A stretch of 64,000 nucleotides of DNA from Manihot esculenta (taxonomy: Eukaryota > Streptophyta > Magnoliopsida > Malpighiales > Euphorbiaceae), in contig NC_035168.2 of NCBI RefSeq assembly GCF_001659605.2, forward strand, positions 776,912-840,911, read 5' to 3'. Both the position numbers and the translations under genes were made by a program. Positions 23,110 to 35,631 of this stretch are shown in pieces. Position 1 is the stretch's first letter; each line of letters begins with the position of its first letter. Below the pieces are notes generated by a model. It ran no database searches. It was not told the DNA's origin and saw only the letters and a program-made list of their open reading frames with translations.

Positions 23110-23562
23110 TAAATTTGGGCCAGACCTAACTCACCCCAAAAACTAGCTCAAGGGGAGGATTGCCTATGACCCATATAAGGGGCACATTACCCCCTTTCCA
23201 CAACTGATGTGGGATTCAACACACCCCCTCACGCTCAGAATTTTACTGGTGCGTGACATATTCATGGGAGGCCCAACATCGGATGAGGAGGCTCTGATAC
23301 CATGTTAAATTTGGGCCAGACCTAACTCATCCCAAAAGCTAGCTGAGGATTGCCTATGACCCATATGTGTTGAATCCCACATCGGTTGTGAAAAGGGGTA
23401 ATGTGCCCCTTATATGAAGCATAGGCAATCATCCTCCTAGTGTTAGCTTTTGGGGTAAGTTAGGTCTGGCCCAAATTTAACATGGTATCAGAGCCTCCTC
23501 ATCTGATGTTGGGCCTCCCATGAATATATTACCCCTTTCCACAACTGATGTGGGATTCAACA
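23110..23562. mobile_element. Nest of TRIM retroelements (inverted pair), copy 1
   Basis: A miniature LTR element lies on the minus strand. One LTR (about 23110-23221) starts TGTTGAATCCCACATC when reversed. A short internal part (23222-23302) follows, with the tRNA-Met primer site TGGTATCAGAGCC (23290-23302, minus) and a purine-rich GAGGGGGTG. A second LTR begins at 23303 and is truncated near 23367. It abuts a plus-strand LTR (23368-23482) followed by its own primer site (23483-23495) and a reversed LTR start (23529-23562). No proteins are encoded. CATATT on both sides may be a remnant of the target duplication. Confidence 0.8.
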
Positions 23563-23575
23563 CATATTATTCCAA

Positions 23576-25353
23576 TTCTGATCCTGTTCGCCCTCGAACA
23601 TTTGGGATGTGCTGAATAAATGCCTATGGCCCATAACAATATTCCTTCGAACTTGAATTATGTCAAATCAAGGAGAAACCCAAAATCTGTATCAATAAAA
23701 AGTATCTCAATTTGCAAAAATAATGGCATAAATTTTTCTAAATAAGAAAACAAAACAATCCCTTCTTTGTGAAGTATGCTTATACATTATGTTCAAATTT
23801 GCAAGAGCTATGTTTATCATCACAAATTTTCTAACAAAATGCCAAATGAACTAGTTTCAAACATGTGATTGTGCATATGTTTTTGTGGTCTTAATATATA
23901 TATTATATATATATGTATGTTAATATTAATAATTCAAACAAATGTTTACCACTTACCATTAACCATTCAAATTAGAGTACACTGAATTTTTTTTAAGCCT
24001 TGAATCTTAGGAGGTCAAGACACAAATTGTAAATCAACATGCCCTTACTTTCACAAATGAAACAAGGCTATCAACGGCAACATCCTATTAGAATGCTAGG
24101 ACATGATGCAGTGGAAAACAATAAAGGCGGCTCCCCAAACTGAGGATAATTGACCGTGAGTAGATAGAGACATCTGTATAGCCAAAATGAGAAGTAAGAA
24201 GATTGGATTATTTTGATCCTATCATCTCGATCCAAGCACTGACTGAACTAAGAAGTATTAGACTAGGAGATTCATAAGAAATAACAACGAAGAAAAAAAA
24301 TCTCTCTCCTGGAGAAATAATGGATCCAACTCCGGTATAAGCAGAGATAAATGGTCATATACCTTACAAGCAGTGGGAAAATATGTTGGTACCTACTGCA
24401 CAAGTCAATCGTCTTAAATCATCACTAGCACTGCAAGATGTAATCTCACCTACCATGTTACCGCATCAAATGCTATTAGACGGGAAGCCTCTCCTAGAAA
24501 GCCAAATGTGAGATATAGAGCTAAAGAAATTACTAAAACGTTCCTATAAACTATTACCAATCTCCTTCTTAGCCACCAACTTTTTGAGGTCCAATATAAT
24601 AATCACAGCAAAAAAAACATGTAAAATTAACAGGAAACTGTCTTGCAACATATTGCGAAATGAAAGAGAAGTTGGAGACATGCTAAAAACTTGCAGGCAT
24701 GAAAAAAAATCCGTACCAGTCAAGCAATAGGAAGAGATCCCAAATTCATAATTTTAACTAACTGAAGAAGCTGATATATTACTCGCAGAAGTTATTTGAG
24801 AGAAAACTGCTTGTTGATTTTTGATAGATTTATACCTCTTCAAATTACCAGGAAAATCATAATTCTAAATCATAATGACAGCAGAAATAGGAAGAAATGC
24901 AGTTGTGAACTATCAAGTGAAAGGTGATAGTCCCAAAGATATCCTAGGAACACAGTGGTTTTCAAGGTACAGTAGGCATAAAGTAAAAGTATATTAAACA
25001 AAGGGAAAAAAATAGTGAAATTTCTAGAGTGAAAAAATGGAAACTAAAACCCCCAAGTGCTTCCTCACTAATTGTAGGAAAAAGATAATTCTAATTCTAA
25101 AATAACTTATCATCAACATTCAACAAATGCCTAAAGACTCAAAAGGACATGAGAAGGAAGAAATAATAGGGTAAGGACAAGAGATAGAGAAACTAACTTT
25201 CTTAGTTTTTGAAAGCAAAATCTTTCACTTCTTTTGGTAAACAATATTATCTTCAACATTTGAGTAACTGCCTATGAGTTTGTTTTACTTCAATCGCCAC
25301 TTCTTCTTGCAATTCCAATCAATAGTTAAAATAAAATAAAACAAAAATCCTTA
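23576..25353. repeat. Block D1, second copy
   Basis: Matches 43372-45140 with almost no differences and 4036-5860 with a shared roughly 50-bp deletion. Homology stops at about 25353, where unique sequence with the LPP gamma pseudogene begins instead of D2. Confidence 0.85.
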
Positions 25354-25687
25354 TTTTAAATTAAAAAATAAATAAATAAATTCTTTTGTAAAAAAAAATG
25401 GATAAAACTTGCTTCAATTTCTCTAAATTCACGGCTAAAGAATTTCCTATTTTTTCATTTTTCATCTTATTCTCAGCCAATCCAAACAGGGCATTACTGT
25501 CGTTGCGTATATTATAATTTTCCGTATGCAAGCAGTGGTCATGTATGTGTACGGTCTTTGCTGGCTGCTCCTCGTCCCTTCCTTTCTAGTGTTCTTAGGC
25601 CTCGATTTTGTTTACCTTTTGTAACACGAAACCCACACACCACATCTCGCAGATCTATCGCCATTCCCCAAACCCAGAATTACCACC

Positions 25688-26359
25688 ATGTCCCATCATC
25701 CTCCACTCAAAGCCGTCACTCTCACCCACGTCCGGTACCAAAGGGGCGATCGTTTAGGCCATTTCTTAGCTTGGGTCTCGCTCGTCCCGGTCTTCATAAG
25801 CCTAGGTGGATTCATTTGCCATTTCATCTTCCGTCGGGAACTTCAAGGCATGTTCTTCGCCCTCGGACTCCTCATTTCCCAATTCATTAGCGAGCTCATC
25901 AAGAAATCGGTCCAGCAAGCCCGCCCCGAGACCTGCATCTTCCTCGAGATGTGCGATTCGCACGGCTGGCCCTCCAGTCACTCCCAATATATGTTCTTCT
26001 TCGCCACCTATTTCACTCTCTTGACCTTTAAAGGAATTGGATTAACGGAGGTTAAGCACAAGTGGGCCAGATGCTTCCTCCCCTAGTTATTGGCGGTCTT
26101 GACCATGCAGTCCAGGGTCTATTTGGGCTACCATACGGTTGCGCAGGTGTTTGCTGGTGCTACTTTGGGGATTTTGCTTGGAGCTGCGTGGTTTTGGATG
26201 GTGAATTATAAGCTATTTTATTTCTTTCCTGTGATTGAGGAGAGCAGGTTCGGGAGGATGTTTTATGTCAAGGATACTTCGCATATACAAAATGTTTTGG
26301 AATTTGAATATGAGAATGCAAGAAGAGCTAGAAAGGATATGGCTGCCAAGTGCAATTGA
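25688..26359 (+). pseudogene. LPPG: LPP gamma / dolichyl-diphosphatase-like gene with premature stop
   Basis: One continuous frame of 224 codons encodes a PAP2-family lipid phosphatase close to plant LPP gamma, which removes a phosphate from dolichyl diphosphate or related lipids at a membrane. Phosphatase motif 1 (K72-x6-R79-P80), motif 2 (PSSH, 95-98) and motif 3 (S142-R143...H149) are all visible, with hydrophobic segments at about 25-48, 53-71 and 101-113. Codon 133 is TAG (26084-26086), where homologues as I recall have Trp (TGG), so a single substitution truncates the protein before the catalytic His. There are no introns; whether it is a retrocopy depends on the parental gene structure. 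The upstream start (MSHHPPLKAV) fits the family N-terminus. Confidence 0.85.
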
Positions 26360-27995
26360 TCGACTAATATTTCTCTTCTGGTAGGTTGAGAACTGATCTT
26401 CATTTGCACTTTTATTCTCCTAAGAATTGTTTTATCTGTATTAGTAACCTTGATTTGTGAACTTAAGCATGGAATTGAAGTGATCATTAAAGCGTTAGCT
26501 TTACGTTTCTTCATCCGATTTTCCCGGTCTTAGATAGTTGAATTTTGTTTGTCAGCCTCTCAATTTAAGAAGATCGTGTAAAATCATATGAAATATATCC
26601 ATGATACATTTATGTGAAGATTTAAGGACTGGACATGTAAAAAAGGTTCTGTGATCTTATATTGTCAAAAATCGAACCCTAGTATGAAAGAAAATTTTAG
26701 CAAAATCCACATAGGCTATGAGATAAGAGCTGTGACATTGGCATTGGGATGGAGATAGAATTATTTAATCAATCTCAGATGCTTAAAAACATGATCGTTG
26801 AAAGGAATTCTTTTCAATGTCTTGGCTACGAGCTAGTTTTTAGTAATTATGTTTCTAAAACTTGAAGCTAGCTTTAAAAGGCTATATAATTTCCTATCTT
26901 GATGCTATTACTAATGCAAGTTTCAATTTTTAAGTCATATACATGCCACGGAATTCATGAGGTGACAAATGACTGTCAAAGCTGCCAGGGCGGTAAGGAA
27001 CAGTTTGGCACAAACTATCTGTGGATCAGGGTCTTAATAAGTAGGATAAAGCAGCCCTTACAAGTATTCACCTTACATATGGCACAACATGAGGATAGAG
27101 CATGAGATACTTTTCCATTCAGTGCGGTAGATCCATCAAGCCACACTGTTTATCAGTTTCACTTCAGCTGCTCTGAATTAAACTTGTTAGGGTGCACATG
27201 GTGAATGCACATGTGATGACAATGTCTTATTAGTATCCTGACATTTGTGGGAATGGGTAGAATGAAATCTTTTACTTTAGAAATAGAAGATTTTAAAAAA
27301 TCATATTGATTCTCAAGTGTCTGCTTCGAAAAATTAATATGGTTCACATGGTCCTCCCTGCATTTACCTTACACCAAAGGTGCTACTTTTGTTCTCAAGT
27401 ACTTAAAGTTTTCCTTTTTGATTTTTAGAGTACATTTTTGTTGGAATGATGCCTTTTTCTGTTGATAGGCTCAATTGTACCATAAATATATCTATTTTTG
27501 AGGCCTTTTTTTCCAAAAAAAAAAAAAAAAAAAAAAAACTATATTCTAGAGTCTATCTTTGTAGTCTCAATCTTAGAAGCCATTGCCTCCATTCCAGGAT
27601 ATTTGCATGTACCATAGTGTGATCACTCACGGAGAATTTTGAATTTATTAGCTAAGCAACAGAAAGCATATGTCTTCGTTACCGAAGCATAGTTCACCTG
27701 TAGGATAGTTGTGTAAGCATAACTATTCTTGGAGAAATTTGGCTGTGTGAGACTTCTGACATTGTTAGGTACTCAAAATAAAATACATCTTTTTTCTTTT
27801 CTCTGTAGAATAAATTGATATAGCAAATTTATGGGGTTTTTAAGCTCTCATAATATGTTATCTTAGAGGATCTTTCTCTATCTTATACCTTATTTTTGTT
27901 TTTTACCTTCTCATATGATGGTTTATATTTTAAAACCAAAACGACGTTAAGTTCCCCACTAGCCTATAATTTTTTTGGCCACTGGGGGATATCTG
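26360..27995. other. LPP gamma 3' flank, no further gene
   Basis: No supported coding region. A pure A-run of about 24 nt lies near 27515-27538, about 1.15 kb after the stop, too far to be taken confidently as a retrocopy tail. The small frames at 26899 and 27159 look random. Confidence 0.6.
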
Positions 27996-30350
27996 ACTTT
28001 TGCAAGTATTATTTATCCTGGTGAATAAGGTTATATTTGTACTTCTAGTGAGTAGTACTGACAGTTGAACTATTGAGTAGAGTATCCTGAAGGAGCAAGC
28101 CTGAATATATCCATCCAATTGTGCGAATATGGCATACATCTGAAACTATCATTAGTTGGAATCTATTGGAAATATGGCATTCGTCCAAAACTTGGAAATG
28201 GAATATATCTTGAGGCAAGGGTTATTACACAGAATTAAATTTCAGGGTAGTTTTATCAATTGAAGGATGTTTAGAATTAAAAGTCAGGGTAGTTTTATCA
28301 ATTGAAGGATGCTTCTTTGTAATTAGAACAGAATCCATTTGTGCTCATCATAGAAAACTTAAAGCTGCCAACTTGCTTTGTTAGAACTGCTTGTTTGATT
28401 TGAACCAAGTAGGAAACCTCTTGATGTGCTGTATGATGATCCATGAATATTAATGTGTTTGAGAAATAAATTGATATGTCTGCTGTACTTCTGCTAAAAG
28501 TTTGTACACAAACAGAGTAAGAACTTTGGGTAATGTGGGGATGCAGTGCTTTTAAGATATTGGATTACTGTTTCATGATATTAATAGTGATACATCTTGG
28601 GGGTGGCTAGACAAGGATAAACTCTCTTCAAAAAAAAAAAAAAAGAGGCTGCATGGAATGAACAAAGTCTAAACAAGAATGTTGAGTCAGTTCCATGTGC
28701 ACTGCAGTGGCTTTTCTTCCGATGCTGCAGTGTCTACATTCTACTAGAAACATTATGGAGGCTAGCTTGCATTATGTAGTCCTATTCTTCCCCTTTGTCA
28801 TGAATGTCAAGTCATAATTTATTTTCCATTTTATTTTTAGTTTTGATATTGAATGCATTCTTATAGCAAATCATGTATTCTCATTTTCTCATAGTAGAAA
28901 ATGCTTTCTGCTCCATTTTTGCAGGTTGATAGCTTTTCATATCACTCTCGTGTTGCTTGTATGGATTGCAAGATTCTTATTAAGCAAGTGCAAGTCTTGT
29001 TTATTAGTCACTTCATCTAGAAGACTGGCCATATGGGAAGCAAACTGGAGGGAGTTGCATTAAGGTTTAGATTGTTTTGCATTAATGAGATTAATATGAT
29101 TTGTCATGCTTGAAGGATCTCTACATTACTGAAGGTGTCACAAAAACGTAAATCTTTTAGACAATAAATTTAGAAGCTTTAGTTGACATTTAAGCTTGAA
29201 GCTTGTACAATAGATCTCTTCCTTTTTTTGATTTTTGTAATGGAATTTTATTGAATTCCTAGAATTAAGCTGATTAGCCCGGTTGGTGTCTTGAGAACTA
29301 ATTTTATTTTCAATACAACACTAATCCTACCTCGTATTGTAATACTTGGTCCTATTCCAATTTCTCATAAAATGTTTTATATATATAAACTCATGTGATT
29401 AATAAATCAATAGATTTCGTTTAGTGTATAGTTGAATAACATGAAAATAGCGATAACATGTGATACGTTAGCATGATAGTTATAATGTGAAGTTTGTCGT
29501 TTTGGCAAATTACAATCTAAAATTTGTGGTTTTGGCGGTTCATAATTATTATTTATTTTTATCAATGTAATCTATTGGACTATATATATGGGGCGGAAAG
29601 AAAAGTAAAAGCCCAAAAAAAAAAAAACTCAAAATAGAGTTAAAATAAAATTCAATCAGACTAAAATCAAACATCACCATAACTGACCAAGCCACAAACA
29701 AAAAATGAAGTGCTGACTGCACTGCACCGGAACTTCAGTAGAAAGCCACCTGCAACACTAAAAATAGGGAGTGCAGAAGAGAAAATATTGTAGAACTCAG
29801 TTGATTACAGCGTGCAGTGATATCGAGATATCAATGTCATTTCTTCAACAACAGTATGCAACTCTCAAAACAAATTCAGATTCGAGAAGACCCTCATCGC
29901 ATAGGGTGAAAAATTGAAAACTATGCTAATAGGTAAAAATTGGGATACTTGTGGCTGTTGATTGGGAGAAAATACCCATTGGCCCTGGCTTGACACAAGC
30001 CCCAACGTTAGAACCCATTGTTTTTCAATTTAAAACAATAAAAAAAAAAATTAAAGTTTCCATAATTTTTTTTGAAATCATTATAAATTATAAATCATTA
30101 TAAATTATACTTAAATTTTTTTTACTATGTTTGATTAAGTTTTATATAATAGTGTTAATTCGATTAACTTAAGTTAATTTAAACAGTTGATCATTTTACT
30201 ATTTTAAAAAATAATTAAATTAACTGTAATTTTTGAAATTAATTTCAATTAACTGTAAGTGACTTAATTTTAAACTGATTTTAATTACAAGAAAAAGATT
30301 AATAGTCGATTCCAACTCGTAAAACTTTAGTCTAAAATTAAATGTAATTG
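27996..30350. repeat. Block A, second copy
   Basis: Repeats 1-2355 with near identity. The two diverge after about 30350/2355. Confidence 0.9.
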
Positions 30351-31010
30351 ATTTCAGTTTGGTCCATCATCCCTATCAAACTATAAATTGGTCCCCAGAA
30401 CTGTTGGTACCAATACTATCAAGAAAAATCCTATCAAATATATTAATTCAAAATTATCTTTAAATAGCTAAATGACAAAAAGAGAGAAAAAAAAAAAAAC
30501 TTTATACTCATATTCAATTTTAGAAATTAAATTTAATTAGATGATTTATTTGGAAAAAATGATTCATACATTTATCTATATTCTCAATATTAGTTGGTTA
30601 TTTTATTTTGTTTTATCAATTTTAACAATTACTTTTAAATTCATAAAGATTTTATTTTAATTAACTTCTTTTATATTTCTCTTTATATACACGCTCATTT
30701 CGGCATAAGTTAAAAAGGAAAAAAATAAATATAATATTGTTAAATATATTAATATTATTCTATTTATAAAAATAATTAAAATATTAAAGTTGTCAAACAA
30801 ATTAACAAAATTAAAAAGATTAACTAAAATTCATAATAAGAGAAAGGACTTTAATATTTTTATTAATTAATGGGTTAAATTGTTCTTAATCAAATTTATC
30901 ATTAAAATTAAAAGATCAAATTGATAAAATTAAAATTTTTAATTTTGGTTAAATTAATAATTGGATACAAAGTTTTTATTACTCCACATTAAATAAATAA
31001 ATAAAACCTT
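30351..31010. other. Unique AT-rich spacer
   Basis: No gene and no match elsewhere in the window was recognised. It separates block A from the remnant of block D2 (31011-31079) that precedes POLAR copy B. Confidence 0.6.
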
Positions 31011-31225
31011 AACAGGGAGTCGTCAGTTTTGGTATGACAACCAAAATTTCCAAACCAAAATAATTTCCAAATTGGAAATTAGCGGGAATCATGGGATCTC
31101 TGAACCACACCCAAATAAACCAACTTTGGCAGCTCCGCTACCGGCCACCTAACTCTTCCCTCTCCCTTCCCCTACTCTTCACTTCACTCTATTCTCAACC
31201 TGCACCAACCACCACTTTTAAAAAG

Positions 31226-34200
31226 ATGTGGCAACTTCTCCTTGCCGCAGCTTTAGCAGGATCTGCTACTTTCGTTGCTAAGCATTTTCTTGCTCAGGAA
31301 CGCCCTAAAGAGGAAGAAAATCCTTTTGAAGATTCGATTGCTTCTGCATTTCAATCTCCTCTATTTCCTAACCATGGTAATGAGTGCGGATACGACAGTA
31401 ATTTCCAGCAACCACCTGATGGGACTGCTTCTTCGTCAAGTGGTAAGAAAACTAGGATTTCGAGGAACAAATCGGGCATCACTGGTCGCCGATTGAATTT
31501 TGGTGCTGAAAATTACAAGGCTGATAAAAGATCTGGTGGTTCCGAGAAGAGTGCAAGGCGATTTGCTGTTTGCTTGAAGAAGAGGAGAACTGCCAAGAGT
31601 GTGCCTTCCAAGTGTGGATCCCGTTCTTCTAAAGGTTTGGTTTTTTTTTTCCCTCTTTTCTTTTTTATCTCCTTTTACTGTCTTTGATTACTGATACAGT
31701 GTAAGGAAAAGTATATAAATTAAACAAGGGCACTCGATTGATTGAGGCGCTCAATAACGCAGCGTTAATTCCCCGAAACTCCTGCCAGTTGATAGCTTCA
31801 AAATTTCTGCGATTTGTGAGGTTAAGACAACAATTGAAGTTAATTCCTCTAGCTCTTGTGTATTTCTGAATCTATTATTGTGAGTTAATGCTTAAATTTA
31901 ATAAAAAATATGGTTTGAAATTTTAGAGGATGCATGCAACAAACATATATGTAACCTATAAATATGTAATACGAAGAAAAATATAATTGCGGCAAATTGA
32001 AACTTTTTTACCGCTTGACTTGTTTTCCAAGCTGTTTTGGTGAACGACTATTTTTATATGCTCTCAATCAAGCTGCAATCACTGTTGAGAAACACCTACT
32101 GTTCATAATCCAAGAATACAGAGAGAAAGCAAGAATCTTTTCATGTTGTTTCCAATATTATATATTAACTCTCAGGTCTCAATTATTGTTTATGCAAATC
32201 TTATTTATAAATTAGTGAAATTAATTGCCAATAACTACATATTTGCTGCTATTTCCTAGCTGGGTCAGGTTGACTCATCAAGCTCTGAACCCATTTTTAA
32301 CATCTTGTATTTCTGTTCGGAGAAATCACTTTGTCAAAATGCATTAACCAATGAGAGCAGGGGAAGGAACAGATTTGCGGGGAGTTACAGTTGTAAACTT
32401 GTAATGTTAACCAATGGTTCCTTAAACATAGAGAAATTCTTGATCTAGGCAATGTTACCAAATGGTTCCTTAAACATAGAAATGTGACTGTATAATGGGT
32501 CCGCTTGTAAAGACATTTATCAAAGAGTGATTTTATCTGTTTTGCCAAAAAACTGGATCATAAATCAATCTTAATGTTCCTTGTTCTTGGCATCTTATCA
32601 GTTGTCAAAATTGACTGACATGTTGATGGAGAACTATGACTTGGTTTCTTTGACTCTAAGGAAATACTTCTTTGTTTTCAAGTTTGTTCTCCAATATATT
32701 TCATGTATTTATTGAGCTGACATCATATTGTGCTCTACAGATAGCTCTTTGTTTGGTTGTGGACTTGGCATTGGAATCATGTACATGATGTCAGCCGAGA
32801 AAGCTGAGATCAGTAAGCTAAGCAATGCCATGGATGAGATTGCAAAAACTGTTAAAGAATTAAGAACTGAACTGTATAAAAGAAGGTCAGCCAAAGTTGC
32901 TGCTATCTCAAAAGATTTAAGCAGTAATAATGAACTAGAGTTTTATAGAGCAGGTACAGGGCACAATAATGACCCCAAAGTTATCAAAGTTTCTGGGATC
33001 CCAATGATTGATGATGTTGAATGCCCAAGTAGTGGTCTTATAGAAGAGCCAGAGCCGCAGCTGCTGGAAATGGATCAACTGGAAGCAGAGCTTGCATCTG
33101 AACTACAAAAACTTCCATGGTCCTATCCTGAAGCTTCTGGTCATGAAGGAGTTGAACCAAATATGGATAAGGTGAGCCTTTTCAAAAACATGCGTGTTGT
33201 TTATTCTCTAGATTTTCTTACCTGTAAAAGTCATGCCCTTCGTGTTGGTGCATTTATCTGCCCATATAAGATATGGAACAACTTGTTTTCAGTTTTATAA
33301 AACTTTTACTTCAATCATAGGCAGAAGGTTTATTTCTTTATTTCACCTCAGTGTTTAGAGCCATTAAAAGTTTACTATCCCTCTCATTTCATGGCAACCT
33401 GGTTAACATGAAGCTATTACATATTGAAAAATGCATGTCATGCTTGGGTGTGCTTCCGGTAATTGTTGCTAGTTTTGACAATTACTATAATGGAAAATTG
33501 ATTTCTTTTGCATTCATGCTGCCTTTATCCTAGGAACCTACAAATCTACAATTAGGAACTCAATGATAATTGAAATAGTAGTGCAACTTGAATCACACTC
33601 TAAACATTTAGGGAAGTCAATAGCTTCATTTGTTGGGAAATTTATAAATAGGATCTGTATTTTGGATTAGTAGTTTGTTGGTGCCTTTACCAGCTGCAAT
33701 GACAGTTGATACATGGGTTTTCAAAAACCTGATTCATGGTAAACTGTAGATTGTAACCTTGAGTCTGGAAGAATGGCATGTTATAAGTTAGTGGCTTAAA
33801 AACACAGGATTGTCCATCTGTCTCTAAGGATGGGGTATTCCGTAGTTTTTACTACAAACATATTGTGCAGAATGAGACTTTTTCTGGTGGGCTTCACAAA
33901 CTGGAGGGTCAGAGCAATATTTCCTTCCAATGCCATGGAGTATTGCCATCTGAACTGGATCAGAAACTGTCCTATTTGCTCATCGAACAGCTGGAAAATC
34001 AAATTGAGGAGCTAGAATCTGAATTGCATTCTGTCCAGTCCAAACTCCATGAGAAGGAAGCTGAACTGGACTGCGTAAAACTAACTCGTGACTGAAATCT
34101 TCCCATCAACTGTATCAGGCAAGTTTTTTCTGCCTCCATCCACTAAAGGTTGTATGTTTATGAGTTATAATATTTTTGGAAGAAAGGAACAACTCAACTA

Positions 34201-34421
34201 TTGGTGTTTGCATGAGTTGGGGTTACCATACGCTAACAAAAAGCCTTGTCATGTGAAATGTCTCTCTCTAAACCTGAGTATTGTTTTACAGATGATGAAG
34301 ATGTGACATTTGCTGAGCAAGAGTATGTGATAACAAATGCAGGATTACCTACTGCAAATCAAAGTTTCAGTTGAAGGAATGTGATTATCAGAAGGCAAGA
34401 GACTATTTAATAAAAACTTAA
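31226..34421 (+). pseudogene. POLAR-like copy B, frameshifted, promoter replaced
   Basis: Exons correspond to 31226-31634, 32741-33171, 33871-34118 and 34292-34421. Exon 1 is 24 nt shorter than in copy C (the Phe/Ser stretch after QQPPDG). Exon 3 has a net 4-nt insertion near 34081-34094 that creates TGA at 34093-34095, so translation ends after 354 residues with both coiled coils kept and the exon-4 tail lost. Exon 4 also lacks one G (NAG region, near 34342). Only about 70 bp of block D2 (31011-31079) survives upstream, so the TATA-bearing repeats of copies A and C are missing. It may make a C-terminally shortened protein if another promoter serves it; I favour a recent pseudogene. Confidence 0.75.
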
Positions 34422-34646
34422 GCAAAAGCAAAGTCCTAGATGAAGGTATAATAACACATTTTTTCTTTGAATAATAAATGAATTATCATTTTCTAAAAGT
34501 AAAATATAGTTTGTTAGTAGTGGTTAATCACCTTTTAATGTTAAATTTTCTCTTGAATAGATAACCTCATCTCTCTCTCAAATTTATAAAATACAATCAA
34601 TCATATAAAATAAAGTCATATGTATAAAAAATAAAAAAAATATTAA

Positions 34647-34651
<5 letters not shown>

Positions 34652-34700
<49 letters not shown>
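34652..34700. repeat. (AT)n microsatellite, longest allele
   Basis: About 50 nt of AT repeats, upstream of the second full protamine-like gene. Confidence 0.9.
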
Positions 34701-34702
<2 letters not shown>

Positions 34703-35013
34703 TTTATTATTAAATTATTGTCCTACGTAGAATTGCTTCCCTAGTGCAACGGGTCTCTCTCTCTGTTGCATTGCATGTCTGATCCCTTAACATGGCCAAG
34801 GCATGAATTTATTCAAATATAGAAAATAAAAAAAAAAAAATCTAAAACTAGGAAACTGTCCACCTGGCATATTGCGGTATCCTCTCCCCTTCATTTCCCA
34901 GCTTCATCAAACTCTCAATTCTCTATTCTCTATCTCTATCTCACCCAACGGAGTATAGAGGCGCCCCACGACACAGAGGGAGAGGGAGAGGGAGAGAGAG
35001 ACATTCTTGGAAG

Positions 35014-35631
35014 ATGAAGATATATACAAAGCCCATATCCAGCCCGGGTCGGACCGAGAATTATCCGCCACCATTGATGAGATTTTTGAGGAGCAATGTT
35101 AGTAGCAGAAGTAGAGGCAGGTCACGTTCAAGTCCTATGTTCGTTAGGAAGAAAAATGGCGCCACTGAAACCCAAGAGCCTTCCTCCCCAAAAGATACCT
35201 GCATAGGACAGGTTAGAGTCAAGCGTTCCAAGCAAGCTAAGACCCAACCAAGTAAAATCAAATGCTTCTGTAAATGGGTCCGAAACACCCTGTTTTGCCA
35301 ACATTTAAACAGGGCTACGCGCCGGCCAAAGTGTACTTTGCTCTCATGGCGCAAGTGGGTAATGTTTTTTAAGGTCGGTGTCAGGAGAGAAAGCAAAATC
35401 CGTGAGGATTCATCAAAAGTTGAACCAAAATTTGGCAACACAAGTGAAGATGCAGGGCAAGAAAGTGAAGTGGAAGATGAGGAAAATAAGATGTATGTTT
35501 CCTCAAGTATTTCACCACCAAAGAATGCGTTGTTATTGACGAGAAGCAGGTCTGCGCCGTGCAGGTCTTCTTCTGTAGCTTGCAGATTTTGGGGCTCACC
35601 TCTGGAAAGTGAAGAAACAGAACAAAACTGA
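35014..35631 (+). CDS. Protamine P1-like protein, second full copy (205 aa)
   Basis: The protein is identical to that of 14233-14850, and the surrounding DNA is indistinguishable by eye from about 34960 to 38060 (constant offset 20,781). The TATA position reads TATAGAGG here. It lies 0.59 kb after POLAR copy B on the same strand. Intact frame; function unknown, family as described for the first copy. Confidence 0.8.
   Translation: MKIYTKPISSPGRTENYPPPLMRFLRSNVSSRSRGRSRSSPMFVRKKNGATETQEPSSPKDTCIGQVRVKRSKQAKTQPSKIKCFCKWVRNTLFCQHLNRATRRPKCTLLSWRKWVMFFKVGVRRESKIREDSSKVEPKFGNTSEDAGQESEVEDEENKMYVSSSISPPKNALLLTRSRSAPCRSSSVACRFWGSPLESEETEQN

Noticed and set aside
27515..27538. Poly-A run downstream of LPP gamma as a retrocopy tail
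   Set aside because: It is over 1.1 kb from the stop, no target duplication was found, and the parental intron structure is unknown.
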